Shown: positions 1-8,861 of the stretch, one piece after another
How positions within the stretch are numbered: position 1 is the stretch's first letter
Layout: each line of letters starts with the position of its first letter
Source of the DNA: Axinella damicornis
Taxonomy: Eukaryota > Porifera > Demospongiae > Axinellida > Axinellidae
DNA: 64,000 bases
Assembly: GCA_963931865.1 (NCBI GenBank)
Contig: OZ007506.1
Location: 17,808,242-17,872,241 of the forward strand
Direction: 5' to 3'
Notes under the pieces: model-generated
Database searches by the model: none
What the model saw: only the letters and a program-made list of their open reading frames with translations
What the model was told of the DNA's origin: nothing
Translations under genes and position numbers: made by a program

Positions 1-1553
1 CTCTCACACATATCCTCTTTTTGTTGTCCCTGCAACTGCTGAGGTGATAGTTGAGCAGCAGTCTCGGGTTCTCCACCACTCATTCCACAATTGTTGATGC
101 AGAGTGTACGAGGTGTACCGTCTTCCACACCCTGCTGGGCAAGTGTTCTGTGTGCTTCAGGACCTGATACATGTAGCTGATTTGGTTTTCGCTTTCTTCG
201 TCTAGGTCTTCTTTTTCTTTGTGAGGGAACAGCAGGAGGTCTTGATACTGTTGGTGGGTTTAGAGACTTCATATCCTCTTTTGGCCCATACTGTTGTTGC
301 GGAGGTGATCCTTGCCGCTGTGGAGGTCTCAACTGTTGCTGCTGTCCCTGTGTGGTTCTCCGGTAGCAACTCTCACACATGCCGAGGTACATCGGATGGC
401 CCAGGTTGGCACAGTGGGGACACTTCATTGAGTCCTGGCTGCTAGAGGGTGGTGCAGCTTGCTGGGCACGGTATGCGTCATGACAGGCATCTATGAATCC
501 CGAGATGAGAGGTTTCAGGTAAGCAGGGATTTCTGCTATCATCAATTTAGCACAAATGGTATGCTGCCGGAAATATGGGGAGCCATGGTTGTGTATCTGC
601 ATCAGGTTGAGGTAATCCATCAGGAGGGCAGTGGGGTCCTCTTGTGGGAGAATGAACCGAATTTGAAGCTGCTGCCCGTAGTAATCGGTCAGAGGTAACA
701 CGAGGTACCCATTGCGGTACTGCTGGGGAGAATCGACGACAACCAGTGATGAAAAATGTCCGCCACAGAATGATAGGGGTAGGGGATCCTTCTTGCAGGA
801 GTTGGGGTCCCACAGGAGGGGGAGGTAGACACCATGGAAGTTGACTCCCTGGAGAGTGGCCCCTTGGATGGACCTCATCTTGGGAATAGCGTACATGATC
901 ACAGGTCGGCGAAGGACATTTGCGAGTACAAAGATATGGAACTCTTCGAGGCTGTCCAGGCTACCTGCTGCCGGCACATCTGCAGATGCCTGGTTGACCA
1001 CTAAACGCCATTCTTGCTGCCACTGGTCCTGATCCAGCTGTACACCACAATTGGTATTGTCCAGCTCACGTGTGTACTGCCATCGTCGGTAGAATGTGTT
1101 ACCAGCTGTGTTGGAACAGGCGTGGGATACCGCTCTGCGAAGGATGTAGTCTCGATCTTGAAACCCCCACATGCCAAGTGAAGCAGCGTGTAGCAGGCAG
1201 TTGCCGTCTGTGACGAGTGTGTACAGTGGAACTAGCTTTGTGGCTGATGGGCACCAATTGAGACATTTCTCCCCTTCCAATGCCCTCTGTGTTTCTTTAT
1301 CAATGATTCGGTCAAAGACAAACTGCTTGAATTCAGGTGGGTAGTCTGTTAGGGCCGGTAGTGTGAGTGTAAAGCAAGGTGTGCTTGTGAAGAAGTTAGT
1401 TCCTCCCTTCGGGGCATCGGGGCACCAGTCTTGTTGGATCACATCTCGACAGCGCTTTATGGTTTCCAAATCTGTGGATGAGATACTTCTGGGTAAGGGC
1501 CGGTAGACAGCACCTGTAGGCGGGGGTGGGTACTGCAAGTAGTGCCCTGCCAT
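1..1553 (-). CDS. A20/TNFAIP3-like OTU deubiquitinase, 3' end outside window
   Basis: Reading the minus strand from the ATG at 1553 gives one uninterrupted frame to base 1, so the gene continues beyond the window. The first ~420 residues closely match the plus-strand gene at 4238-7816. An OTU domain is present with the catalytic Cys in DGNCLLHA and the His in GGHFSSL, so by A20-family knowledge it should cleave or edit ubiquitin chains. Two things differ from its sister. The catalytic loop reads LVTDGNC instead of LGDGNC, one residue longer next to the nucleophile. After the OTU domain the zinc-finger order is changed: a finger with CPHCANLGHPMYLGMCESC comes first, then a linker with an Arg/Lys block (RKRRPRRRKRKP, possibly nuclear or nucleic-acid binding), then a degenerate finger starting CINNCGMSGG. 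The start was chosen because the MAGHYLQY beginning is shared with the sister. It looks intact, not a pseudogene, as far as visible. Confidence 0.85.
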   Translation of the reverse strand, partial: MAGHYLQYPPPPTGAVYRPLPRSISSTDLETIKRCRDVIQQDWCPDAPKGGTNFFTSTPCFTLTLPALTDYPPEFKQFVFDRIIDKETQRALEGEKCLNWCPSATKLVPLYTLVTDGNCLLHAASLGMWGFQDRDYILRRAVSHACSNTAGNTFYRRWQYTRELDNTNCGVQLDQDQWQQEWRLVVNQASADVPAAGSLDSLEEFHIFVLANVLRRPVIMYAIPKMRSIQGATLQGVNFHGVYLPLLWDPNSCKKDPLPLSFCGGHFSSLVVVDSPQQYRNGYLVLPLTDYYGQQLQIRFILPQEDPTALLMDYLNLMQIHNHGSPYFRQHTICAKLMIAEIPAYLKPLISGFIDACHDAYRAQQAAPPSSSQDSMKCPHCANLGHPMYLGMCESCYRRTTQGQQQQLRPPQRQGSPPQQQYGPKEDMKSLNPPTVSRPPAVPSQRKRRPRRRKRKPNQLHVSGPEAHRTLAQQGVEDGTPRTLCINNCGMSGGEPETAAQLSPQQLQGQQKEDMCE

Positions 1554-1654
1554 ATATAGTGAATGGGAGTGTTCACCTGTAGTGTGGTGCAAAGTGGGGT
1601 TCAAGGTATTCAGACTGAATTCAATCACTACACTAGCCCTGTTCTCCTAATTAT

Positions 1655-1758
1655 AACCTCACTCCCAGGCCATTCCCACTGCCAGTATTTGATCGCTTGC
1701 ATTACATATAGGGGATCAAATACTGGCGGTGCATGGGAATGGCCTGGGAACGAGGCTA
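1655..1758. mobile_element. Palindromic MITE, arms related to TAGCCTCGTTCCCAGG family
   Basis: Long inverted repeat: CCCAGGCCATTCCCA and CCAGTATTTGATC on the left are mirrored by GATCAAATACTGG and TGGGAATGGCCTGGG on the right, ending in GAGGCTA. The outer ends resemble the 9-bp-TSD MITE family elsewhere in the window, but no clean target duplication is visible. The sequence would fold into a strong hairpin. Confidence 0.6.
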
Positions 1759-1925
1759 ATGTTCTCCCAGGCCATTCTCTAGTCTAACAAGCTAGCCCTT
1801 CACTTTCTCTGGCATGTGATTGCTTAGAGCTTGCGGTTATGTGAGTGCAATTTGTGCAGTGGAAGAGTCGAGTTCATGCAGGACTAGTCATTCCCAGACT
1901 GCTCCCGTGCACCTCTAGGTTGTGA

Positions 1926-1978
1926 CAGGAGCGCATGAGCCGCTGAAGGCAGCACCTTCGGCAGCTCATGCGCTCCTG
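1926..1978. repeat. Perfect-arm palindrome
   Basis: CAGGAGCGCATGAGC on the left is mirrored by GCTCATGCGCTCCTG on the right with a short imperfect centre. No transposon ends are visible; origin unknown. Confidence 0.6.
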
Positions 1979-2086
1979 GTTGTGAATATACTCTTGCAGC
2001 ACGAGTTGATGAGTTGCACAAGCTTCCAATTCCATTCTTCCCATGGTGTGAGTGATCAACCACTGGAAATCCATGCATGGTCTAGC

Positions 2087-2156
2087 TAGTCTGGTTCCCA
2101 GACCCTACCCCGGAGTAAACGTAAGTACTCGCGGGTAGGGTCTGGGAACCAGACTA
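2087..2156. mobile_element. MITE, TAGTCTGGTTCCCAGACC ends
   Basis: Seventy-base palindromic element. TAGTCTGGTTCCCAGACCCT at the left is mirrored at the right by GGGTCTGGGAACCAGACTA. GGTCTAGC directly abuts both ends (8 bp), consistent with a target-site duplication. Confidence 0.75.
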
Positions 2157-2332
2157 GGTCTAGCTAGCTAGCAGGAAGCACAGTTTCTAAATCTGCTAAT
2201 TATTGCCCCCAAAGTATAGAATGCTGCATGAAAAGCCAGAGAAATAGCACGCAAGCTCTCTAGAAACAAACAGTTCCCTCACCTCTCTGACTCAAAACTG
2301 TCACCGCCCACGCCCCGCCCCTCGATCATTAC

Positions 2333-2391
2333 TAGTCTCGTGCCCAGACCCTCTTGATCAAGGGCTAGGGTCGATCTGGGAACCAGACTAT
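2333..2391. mobile_element. MITE, degenerate member of the TAGTCT family
   Basis: Ends read TAGTCTCGTGCCCAGACC and, at the right, CTGGGAACCAGACTA. The centre contains a CTTGATCAAG palindrome. Flanks match only partly, so the insertion is old or the ends are eroded. Confidence 0.6.
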
Positions 2392-3995
2392 TAAATTACG
2401 TAAAGGGCATTCCCGCAGACGTATGTGGGGAATCCCCTAACTAAACATGGCCGAACATAAGGTCTGACTCAGCGTTGGTGTGGTCCTCTTTTTCCGTGTA
2501 ATCCCCAACACCGACTCCGTAAGTTGAACCATAATGTAGGAATAGCACATAAACTAGAGTAATCTTAGACGGGTGGGACTCCCTGATTTGTTCAAAGGGA
2601 AGTCGAGAAGTCAAGTGACAGTTTTTCTGTAGTGAAGGTGCCTCATTTGTGATGTGGGATTTGTTGCATATTAAAGCGGTAGCAGTTATGAGTGTGCAAT
2701 TCAGCAAAGCCTAATCCAACAACATCGCATCCAAAGCAGTACACTTCGGCACATATAACAGACGAACATGCAGAACAAGTTATCCATAACCGAAACACCA
2801 AACATGCAGACATAAAATAGGAACAAAGCCTTGTGACATTGCCACCATGACAGCAGTTAATATCACACAGGGGTGTATCTAATCGCTGGACTGGAAATGG
2901 ACTGGAACGGTGTAACGGAAAATGGAATGGACTATGGAAAATCTTTAAACATTTTCCCTGGCACTACCCAGCTCTGTTGTGTGCAGCTATAGTTATTTAC
3001 TAGTCTAGCAGGCTTGCCCCTCGAATTTTCCCCAGCACGGACCAGCTCACATGACCGCATGGGGAAAGGAGGGTCTAGAACTAGAAACTTTGGACCACTT
3101 TACTTGAACTCTACTTACCTGTACGTACCATCCAAACACTCAGCTTGTCTCGAGACAGGGATCTTTCACAAGCATAGCATTATGTTGGTTGCCCCACCCC
3201 TCCCACACATTTCGTTGCTCAACTAACAGTTCTACCCACCCACACTGGGGTGGCAATTCCTCTGTGTGTATACTATAATCATACGAAAGTGGCACAAAAG
3301 TCAAATCCCACAGACTGGACCACTTTGTCTGATGTCCACAAGTGCAGAATCGATGTCCTGCATGTAGTTGTTCCTGAAGAGGAAATTTGAGCAAGCTGAG
3401 TGAGCTAGGCCAAATCTGAACCCTAACTCGCTAGGATGAACCCTGACTGTGACTGTAATCCCGGCTAGTCAACCCATGGACATCGCCCATGCCATAAGCA
3501 CAGCATTGACCACCCACTGACGTGACTGAGTAGTCTTGCAAGCCACACCCCCTGTATGCAGAGAGGAAGTAGGGGGTTATGCTGTGTTGCAGAGTTATCT
3601 CCACACCAGATTCAGACGTTACCAATCCAATCTGGTCATGAATGCATCGTGACCATATCCTTGCCCTCCATGTGAAGGTTCTTGAGGATCTTGTTGTCAT
3701 TCTTGATAACACTCTACTAATCTATATCTTGGACCATTGGGGGAGTTGACAAACTTTGGTGATCAGCATCAGGTTTACTGGCTGATGGCCAAAGGTCAAA
3801 GTGCATGTGCAGTCAGCATTAATGAATAATCCATAGATCTGAATTTGGCCTACTGGTGTGCCTCTGACTAGGACCATAGATTCGTTTCCACTTCCCACCA
3901 TTGGCGTTTGATCACTTGTACCATGGCAACTTCAGAGGGGGAGGAGGCCTGGTATGACTCATCACTCCATGCTCAAAATCTGGAGGCAAAATGAC

Positions 3996-4107
3996 TAGTC
4001 TTGGCCCCAGACCCAAACCAACCCCAGTGCGGATCGCTTCCAGTATCACGCGCGTGATACTGGAAGCGATCTGCGCTGGAGTTGGTTTGGGTCTGGGGCT
4101 GAGACTA
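3996..4107. mobile_element. MITE, TAGTCT family, upstream of the A20-like gene
   Basis: 112-base near-perfect palindrome, with a centre built on GTATCACGCGCGTGATAC. It is flanked by CAAAATGAC and CAGAATGAC, a 9-bp target duplication with one mismatch. It lies about 130 bases upstream of the plus-strand A20-like start codon and so could affect its 5' region. Confidence 0.75.
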
Positions 4108-4237
4108 CAGAATGACCTACATCCCAGAAATAACGGGAATAGGACTAATGACTTGGGAATGGACTGTGTTGATTGAATTGCTTGTGTGTCCAATCTTCAT
4201 ACCTTGAATCCCACTGCAGGTGACACTCCCAGTCGCA

Positions 4238-7200
4238 ATGGCAGGACACTACTTGCAGTACCCACCCCCGCCCACTGGTGCTGTCTATCAGACCTCACCC
4301 AGGCCCTCCCTCCCACGAAGCATCTCAACCACAAACTTGGAAACCACAAAGCGCTGTCGAGCCGTGATCCAACAAGACTGGTGCTCCACTGCCCCGATGG
4401 GAGGAACCAACTTCTTTACAAGCACACCTTGCTTTACACTCACACTACCGGCCCTAACAGACTACCCACCTGAATTCCAGCAGTTTGTCTTTGACCGAAT
4501 CATTGATAAGGAAACGCAGAGGGCATTGGAAAGTGAGAAATGTCTCAATTGGTGCCCATCGGCCACAAAGCTAGTTCCAATATACACACTCGGAGATGGC
4601 AACTGCTTGCTACACGCTGCTTCTCTTGGCATGTGGGGGTTTCAAGATCGAGACTACATCCTTCGCAGAGCGGTATCCCACGCCTGTTCCAACACAGCTG
4701 GTAACACATTCTACCGACGGTGGCAGTACGCACGTGAGCTGGACAATACCAATTGTGGTGTACAGCTTGATCAGGACCAGTGGCAGCAAGAGTGGCGTCT
4801 AGTGGTCAACCAGGCATCTGCAGATGTGCCGGCAGCAGGTAGCTTGGACAGCCTCGAAGAGTTCCATATCTTTGTACTCGCAAATGTCCTTCGCCGACCT
4901 GTGATCATGTACGCTGGTCCCAAGATGAGGTCAGTCCAGGGTGCCACTCTCCAGGGAGTCAACTTCCATGGTGTCTACCTCCCTCTCCTGTGGGACCCCA
5001 ACTCCTGCAAGAAGGATCCCCTACCCCTGTCATTCTGTGGCGGACATTTTTCATCGCTGGTTGTCGTTGATTCTCCCCAGCAGTACCGCAACGGGTACCT
5101 CGTATTACCTCTGACCGATTACTACGGGCAACAGCTTCCGATTCGGTTCATTCTCCCGCAAGAGGACCCCACTGCTCTCTTGATGGATTACCTCAACCTG
5201 ATGCAGATACAGAACCATGGCTCCCCATATTTCCCGCAGCATGCCATTTGTGCTAAATTGATGATAGCAGAAATCCCTGCTTACCTGAAACCTCTCATCT
5301 CGGGATTCATAGATGCCTGTCATGATGCATACCGTGCCCAGGGCCAAGTGCAACAACAGCAACCAAATCAGCTATCAGGAGGAAGCCGAACACTATCCCA
5401 GGGAGGGGTGGGAGATGGTACACCTCGTACCCCCTGCATCAACAATTGTGGTATGTGTGGTGACCCCGAGACTGCTGGTCTCTGCTCCCAGTGCTACAGG
5501 AAAGCACAAACGGAAGCCCAAGCACAAGAACGAGACCAGGCAGGCAGCAGACAACCATATACATACAGCGATACACCTGGGCAGCGGCTGGGTGGTGACC
5601 AACCGCCTGCCCAAAGTTACCAACAGCCTCCCGCTCAAGCTTCACCGCTGTCTGGCAGCCTGGGCTCGATAAAGTGCCCCCACTGTGCCAACCCGGGCCA
5701 TCCGATGTACCTCGGCATGTGTGAGAGTTGCTACCGGAGAACCACACAGGGACAGCAGCAACAGTTGAGACCTCCACAACAGCAAGGATCACCTCCGCAG
5801 CAAGGGAAGGGGGATGATACGTACGAGAGCCTTGGCAACTTTCAGTCTCCAAATCCACAGGCCCAATCGAAGCCTCCTGCTCTTCCTCCACCTCGTCCAC
5901 AGAACGCATCAGGAGGAAGAAGCAAGTGCCGTATGCCAGGATGTGAATTCTTTGGAACGGCCGAGACACGCTTCTATTGTTCCAAATGCTTTAACGACAA
6001 TCTGGAAACTATTCTCAAGGAAGTGGAACCCGGCCCCAAAGCTCCGCCCACTTTAGCTCCACCCTCTTCATATGCACGCACTCAAGCACCACAACAGCAA
6101 TTCACCGCTCCAGTGACTGGTGGAGGGACATATAGCCAGCTGCGGGGACCAGAGCCGCAACCTTATGAAATTCCAGTAACGTCGAGGAATCCTCCCTCGG
6201 CTGGAGGTGGAAGCTCCCAGGAACCACCAAAATGCCCCAGTTGCAAACAGTTTTATGGCAGTGAGGAATTTGGATGGCTGTGTAACAGCTGCTTTATGAA
6301 GAGGACCGAGATGGAGTCTGCCGGCAACCGACTCAACCCGTTGAACAATCCCCCAACGGTTGCCTCCAGCAGGGCCTACACTGAGCCACAGATGAATTAC
6401 CAAGCACAACAGCAATATGGGCAGCAGTACCAGCCGTACCATCAGCCATCGCCTACTCCTCCTGCCTATGCCCAGATACGTAGGTGTGCAAACGTTGGTT
6501 GCAATAACACAGCTGGTGAGGACAGTGGGTTTTGTGCCGCCTGTAACATGGAGCAGAACCTCCCACAACCTGCCATGGAGTTTCAGAGTTCACTAACGCC
6601 TCCTCTACAATCGCAGCAGCAAGGATACACACAACAGCCTTACTCACAGCCCCAATTCCAAACAAGATCACCTCAGCAAAAACCTGTTCCAAAACCGCGG
6701 AGAAATCTCACACAGATTAGGCCAGCCACTGATGAACCAGTGACTCAACATCGAGGTACTTTCACCGCTCCTGTAAACGATCTCAGTGGAGCCATGGAGA
6801 AGATGACCGTGTCGGGCACATTCCCATGTTTCCTGTGCCAGGGCACAAGTCCTGGTGCCGGTGGGGAAAACAGCTACACGGTGTGTGTTCAGCACGCCAG
6901 CATGATGAAGTCTATGATGGGGACGAAGAATCAGCCACCAGGTCACTACTCGCCCTCCCACGAAAATGAGATGGTGCGACAGAAACCGACTACTGCACCG
7001 TACAATTACCCAGGATCGTATCCAGAAGATGTGGTGGTGAAACAGAAGCCAGCGGGCAGTTCTTCTGACTTGTACTCTCAGCCAGGCTTCCCCTCCCCAG
7101 CTTATGGGACCGCCTCTGTGCAACCTGGAGACCAGTATGGTTACGGCAAGCATGATCCAGCCTACAATCGGATTGATCCTACCTACAGCCAGCATGATCC

Positions 7201-7816
7201 AAGATATCCGGGTGGAAGTCATGCCGCAGCACAATCACAGTATCAAGCTACTTCCACACAGCCTTACAATTCACCCCCAGGTGGTGCCTACGGTCATCCC
7301 CAGTACCAAGCCATGCCATCTGCAACACACCAGGCAAACCCACCGTCCGCTGGCACTGTACCCCAACGGCAGCAACAACAAGCCAATAGGTTTCAGCAAA
7401 ATCCTGGCATGTTTGACACTGCTGAGGAACCGAGGCGAAAACCTTATCCAGGAGTGATGGTGAGCGGTGGAGGAGACCGGGGTGGGGGAGACCGTGGTGT
7501 GCTGTCAAGTGGAGTAGGTGGGGGAGGGGTTGAATGGGGAGGGAGTTCATATGGAGGAGGAGGAGGAGGAGGATATGGAGGAGGAGGGAGTGCATATGGA
7601 GGGGGAGGAGCAAACAGTGAGGGACAGTACCAGAGTGAGGCCATTGGCGCTGGAGCAGCTCCTGGCCAGAATAGAGGTACGGACGATGTGAAACCAGCCA
7701 AACAACTTTGTAGAATTCCTGGATGTTCGTTCAAAGCAGTGTCTGAATTAGGTGGCTTCTGTCCTGACTGTTACGATGAACATTACCCCAAGAGAAATGA
7801 TACACCTCAACGTTGA
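4238..7816 (+). CDS. A20/TNFAIP3-like OTU deubiquitinase with seven A20-type zinc fingers
   Basis: A single-exon coding region of 1192 aa from the ATG of MAGHYLQY; an in-frame ATG six codons upstream lies beside an acceptor-like CAG and is less likely. An OTU cysteine-protease domain occupies about residues 60-350: nucleophile Cys123 in LGDGNCLLHA, His270 in CGGHFSSL, plus the SLEEFHIFVLANVLRRP block typical of A20 rather than other OTU families. It is followed by six canonical A20-type fingers (C-x2-4-C-x11-C-x2-C), among them CPHCANPGHPMYLGMCESC, CPSCKQFYGSEEFGWLCNSC and CRIPGCSFKAVSELGGFC, and one degenerate finger (CFLCQGTS...CVQH). That total of seven matches vertebrate A20. Family members edit ubiquitin chains to restrain NF-kB and death signalling in the cytoplasm. 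The linkers are long and Gln/Pro/Tyr-rich, making the protein longer than A20 (about 790 aa), and a Gly-rich stretch precedes the last finger. The absence of coding introns contrasts with the neighbouring genes and fits a retrocopy or intron loss before the local duplication. Confidence 0.9.
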   Translation: MAGHYLQYPPPPTGAVYQTSPRPSLPRSISTTNLETTKRCRAVIQQDWCSTAPMGGTNFFTSTPCFTLTLPALTDYPPEFQQFVFDRIIDKETQRALESEKCLNWCPSATKLVPIYTLGDGNCLLHAASLGMWGFQDRDYILRRAVSHACSNTAGNTFYRRWQYARELDNTNCGVQLDQDQWQQEWRLVVNQASADVPAAGSLDSLEEFHIFVLANVLRRPVIMYAGPKMRSVQGATLQGVNFHGVYLPLLWDPNSCKKDPLPLSFCGGHFSSLVVVDSPQQYRNGYLVLPLTDYYGQQLPIRFILPQEDPTALLMDYLNLMQIQNHGSPYFPQHAICAKLMIAEIPAYLKPLISGFIDACHDAYRAQGQVQQQQPNQLSGGSRTLSQGGVGDGTPRTPCINNCGMCGDPETAGLCSQCYRKAQTEAQAQERDQAGSRQPYTYSDTPGQRLGGDQPPAQSYQQPPAQASPLSGSLGSIKCPHCANPGHPMYLGMCESCYRRTTQGQQQQLRPPQQQGSPPQQGKGDDTYESLGNFQSPNPQAQSKPPALPPPRPQNASGGRSKCRMPGCEFFGTAETRFYCSKCFNDNLETILKEVEPGPKAPPTLAPPSSYARTQAPQQQFTAPVTGGGTYSQLRGPEPQPYEIPVTSRNPPSAGGGSSQEPPKCPSCKQFYGSEEFGWLCNSCFMKRTEMESAGNRLNPLNNPPTVASSRAYTEPQMNYQAQQQYGQQYQPYHQPSPTPPAYAQIRRCANVGCNNTAGEDSGFCAACNMEQNLPQPAMEFQSSLTPPLQSQQQGYTQQPYSQPQFQTRSPQQKPVPKPRRNLTQIRPATDEPVTQHRGTFTAPVNDLSGAMEKMTVSGTFPCFLCQGTSPGAGGENSYTVCVQHASMMKSMMGTKNQPPGHYSPSHENEMVRQKPTTAPYNYPGSYPEDVVVKQKPAGSSSDLYSQPGFPSPAYGTASVQPGDQYGYGKHDPAYNRIDPTYSQHDPRYPGGSHAAAQSQYQATSTQPYNSPPGGAYGHPQYQAMPSATHQANPPSAGTVPQRQQQQANRFQQNPGMFDTAEEPRRKPYPGVMVSGGGDRGGGDRGVLSSGVGGGGVEWGGSSYGGGGGGGYGGGGSAYGGGGANSEGQYQSEAIGAGAAPGQNRGTDDVKPAKQLCRIPGCSFKAVSELGGFCPDCYDEHYPKRNDTPQR

Positions 7817-8184
7817 AACAAAGTTCTTTTATTCTGTTGCTGTTGTCCATTACTGTAAGTTACTTACTTTGATTGGTGTGTGCCATTATGCTGTGTTGTG
7901 CTGTAGGTTTCCTGCTGTTTTCATGCACTTGTACAGTCATAGAGCCGCCTCTACTCTGCGTACATTTTGAATTTGTTTCGTGTACACGTTTTTAATGCAT
8001 AGTAAATCCATTTATGGCTTTTGAAGGCAAAATCATTGCTCGCATAAATTGTATCTACCTCGTGCTCCACTAGTCTGCAGTACATCATCATCACTGTACA
8101 TGTACGTAGCTACGTATTAGCTTAGAAGCATTGCACTTACGTCATGTTTCCGTAGCATTTCCGTATACTAGAAGTGAGCGATCT
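7817..8184. other. 3' flank of the A20-like gene
   Basis: AT-rich, no coding potential and no canonical AATAAA seen. TACGTAGCTACGTA-type self-complementary words occur near 8100. Nothing else recognised. Confidence 0.5.
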
Positions 8185-8385
8185 CGGAACCGGAAGTAAA
8201 CAGTCTCATGTCAGTAAACTAGGAATACGCATGCGCAGTGTCTGTGCCTCGCGCGCGCACGCTCACAATCTGTAATAGTATAGTAGGCGTGGTTTCCTGT
8301 GGAAGACAACGAAGGTGCGAAAGTCAGTTCAGCGTGCGAAGTTTAGTTGTTCGAAGTTGTGCGAAGTTGCTGATTGAGGTTGAAG
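8185..8385 (+). promoter_or_regulatory. Promoter-like segment with ETS and NRF1-type motifs
   Basis: Contains CCGGAAGT (8190-8197, ETS-type) and CGCATGCGCAGTG (8228-8240, NRF1-type palindrome), a GC-rich CGCGCGCGC stretch, and repeated TGCGAAGTT words. It ends at AAGATGGC, a YY1-like start-codon context also seen at the DNAJC8 start. These motifs typify TATA-less metazoan promoters. It points rightward, presumably to the Death/UBL gene. The motif meanings come from other animals; use here is inferred. Confidence 0.5.
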
Positions 8386-8458
8386 ATGGCTAAGCGTTGC
8401 CAGGAAGAATACGAAGACGTTAGCGAGGTTCTACACCCTTCGACACTGTCAACACTCT
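8386..8458 (+). other. Short ORF after promoter motifs (possible uORF or first exon)
   Basis: ATG in an AAGATGGCT context opens a 24-codon frame beginning MAKRCQEEYEDVSE. A weak GAG|GTTCTA could act as a splice donor, making this an alternative N-terminus of the downstream gene. Otherwise it is an upstream ORF. No homology recognised. Confidence 0.3.
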
Positions 8459-8723
8459 AGCTATATGTACGTACCATGGCCTTGACTAAACGTTTGTCTT
8501 ACTTGTCTCCGCTAAACTCTCCTTGTGTACATCGCTTCTTCGTCAATCTGTCAGACTCTCTCTCCTTTGCCTTACTCTCTTCTGAGGCAGTGTCTCTTTT
8601 CCCTGTATAGATCGCTTCTTTGCATTTCGCACGCGCAGTACGTGCACGAACACGTGGCTATCGGGACCACAGAAACCGCAGCGATGCAACCGCCCCTTGC
8701 CCCTCGCAATTAAAGTGTGACGG

Positions 8724-8798
<75 letters not shown>
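8724..8798. repeat. (TA)n microsatellite
   Basis: About 75 bases of nearly pure TA directly upstream of the Death/UBL start codon. It is self-complementary and prone to length change. Confidence 0.95.
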
Positions 8799-8802
<4 letters not shown>

Positions 8803-8861
8803 CGCGATGTGACTACGCTGCACGATTAGTTGCCTCGCGCTAAGGCGCTCGGCAACAACGC

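Larger units (their letters stand above)
1554..4237. other. Spacer between divergent A20-like genes
   Basis: No gene is supported here. About 90 bases next to each start codon are recognisably related between the two arms, including a shared acceptor-like CAGGTGA just before each ATG, so each gene may have a 5' UTR intron. The middle is unrelated single-copy DNA plus a series of palindromes (listed separately). Regulatory elements for both genes are expected here but I cannot point to a core promoter. Confidence 0.6.

Noticed and set aside
1..1553. Initial impression that the left A20-like copy is a pseudogene because only short closed ORFs appear there
   Set aside because: Reading the minus strand shows an uninterrupted frame that runs off the window edge, so it simply has no stop inside the window.
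5439..5969. 176-aa minus-strand frame, and other minus frames at 6068-7734
   Set aside because: Shadows of the long A20-like coding region, which has clear zinc-finger and OTU motifs on the plus strand.
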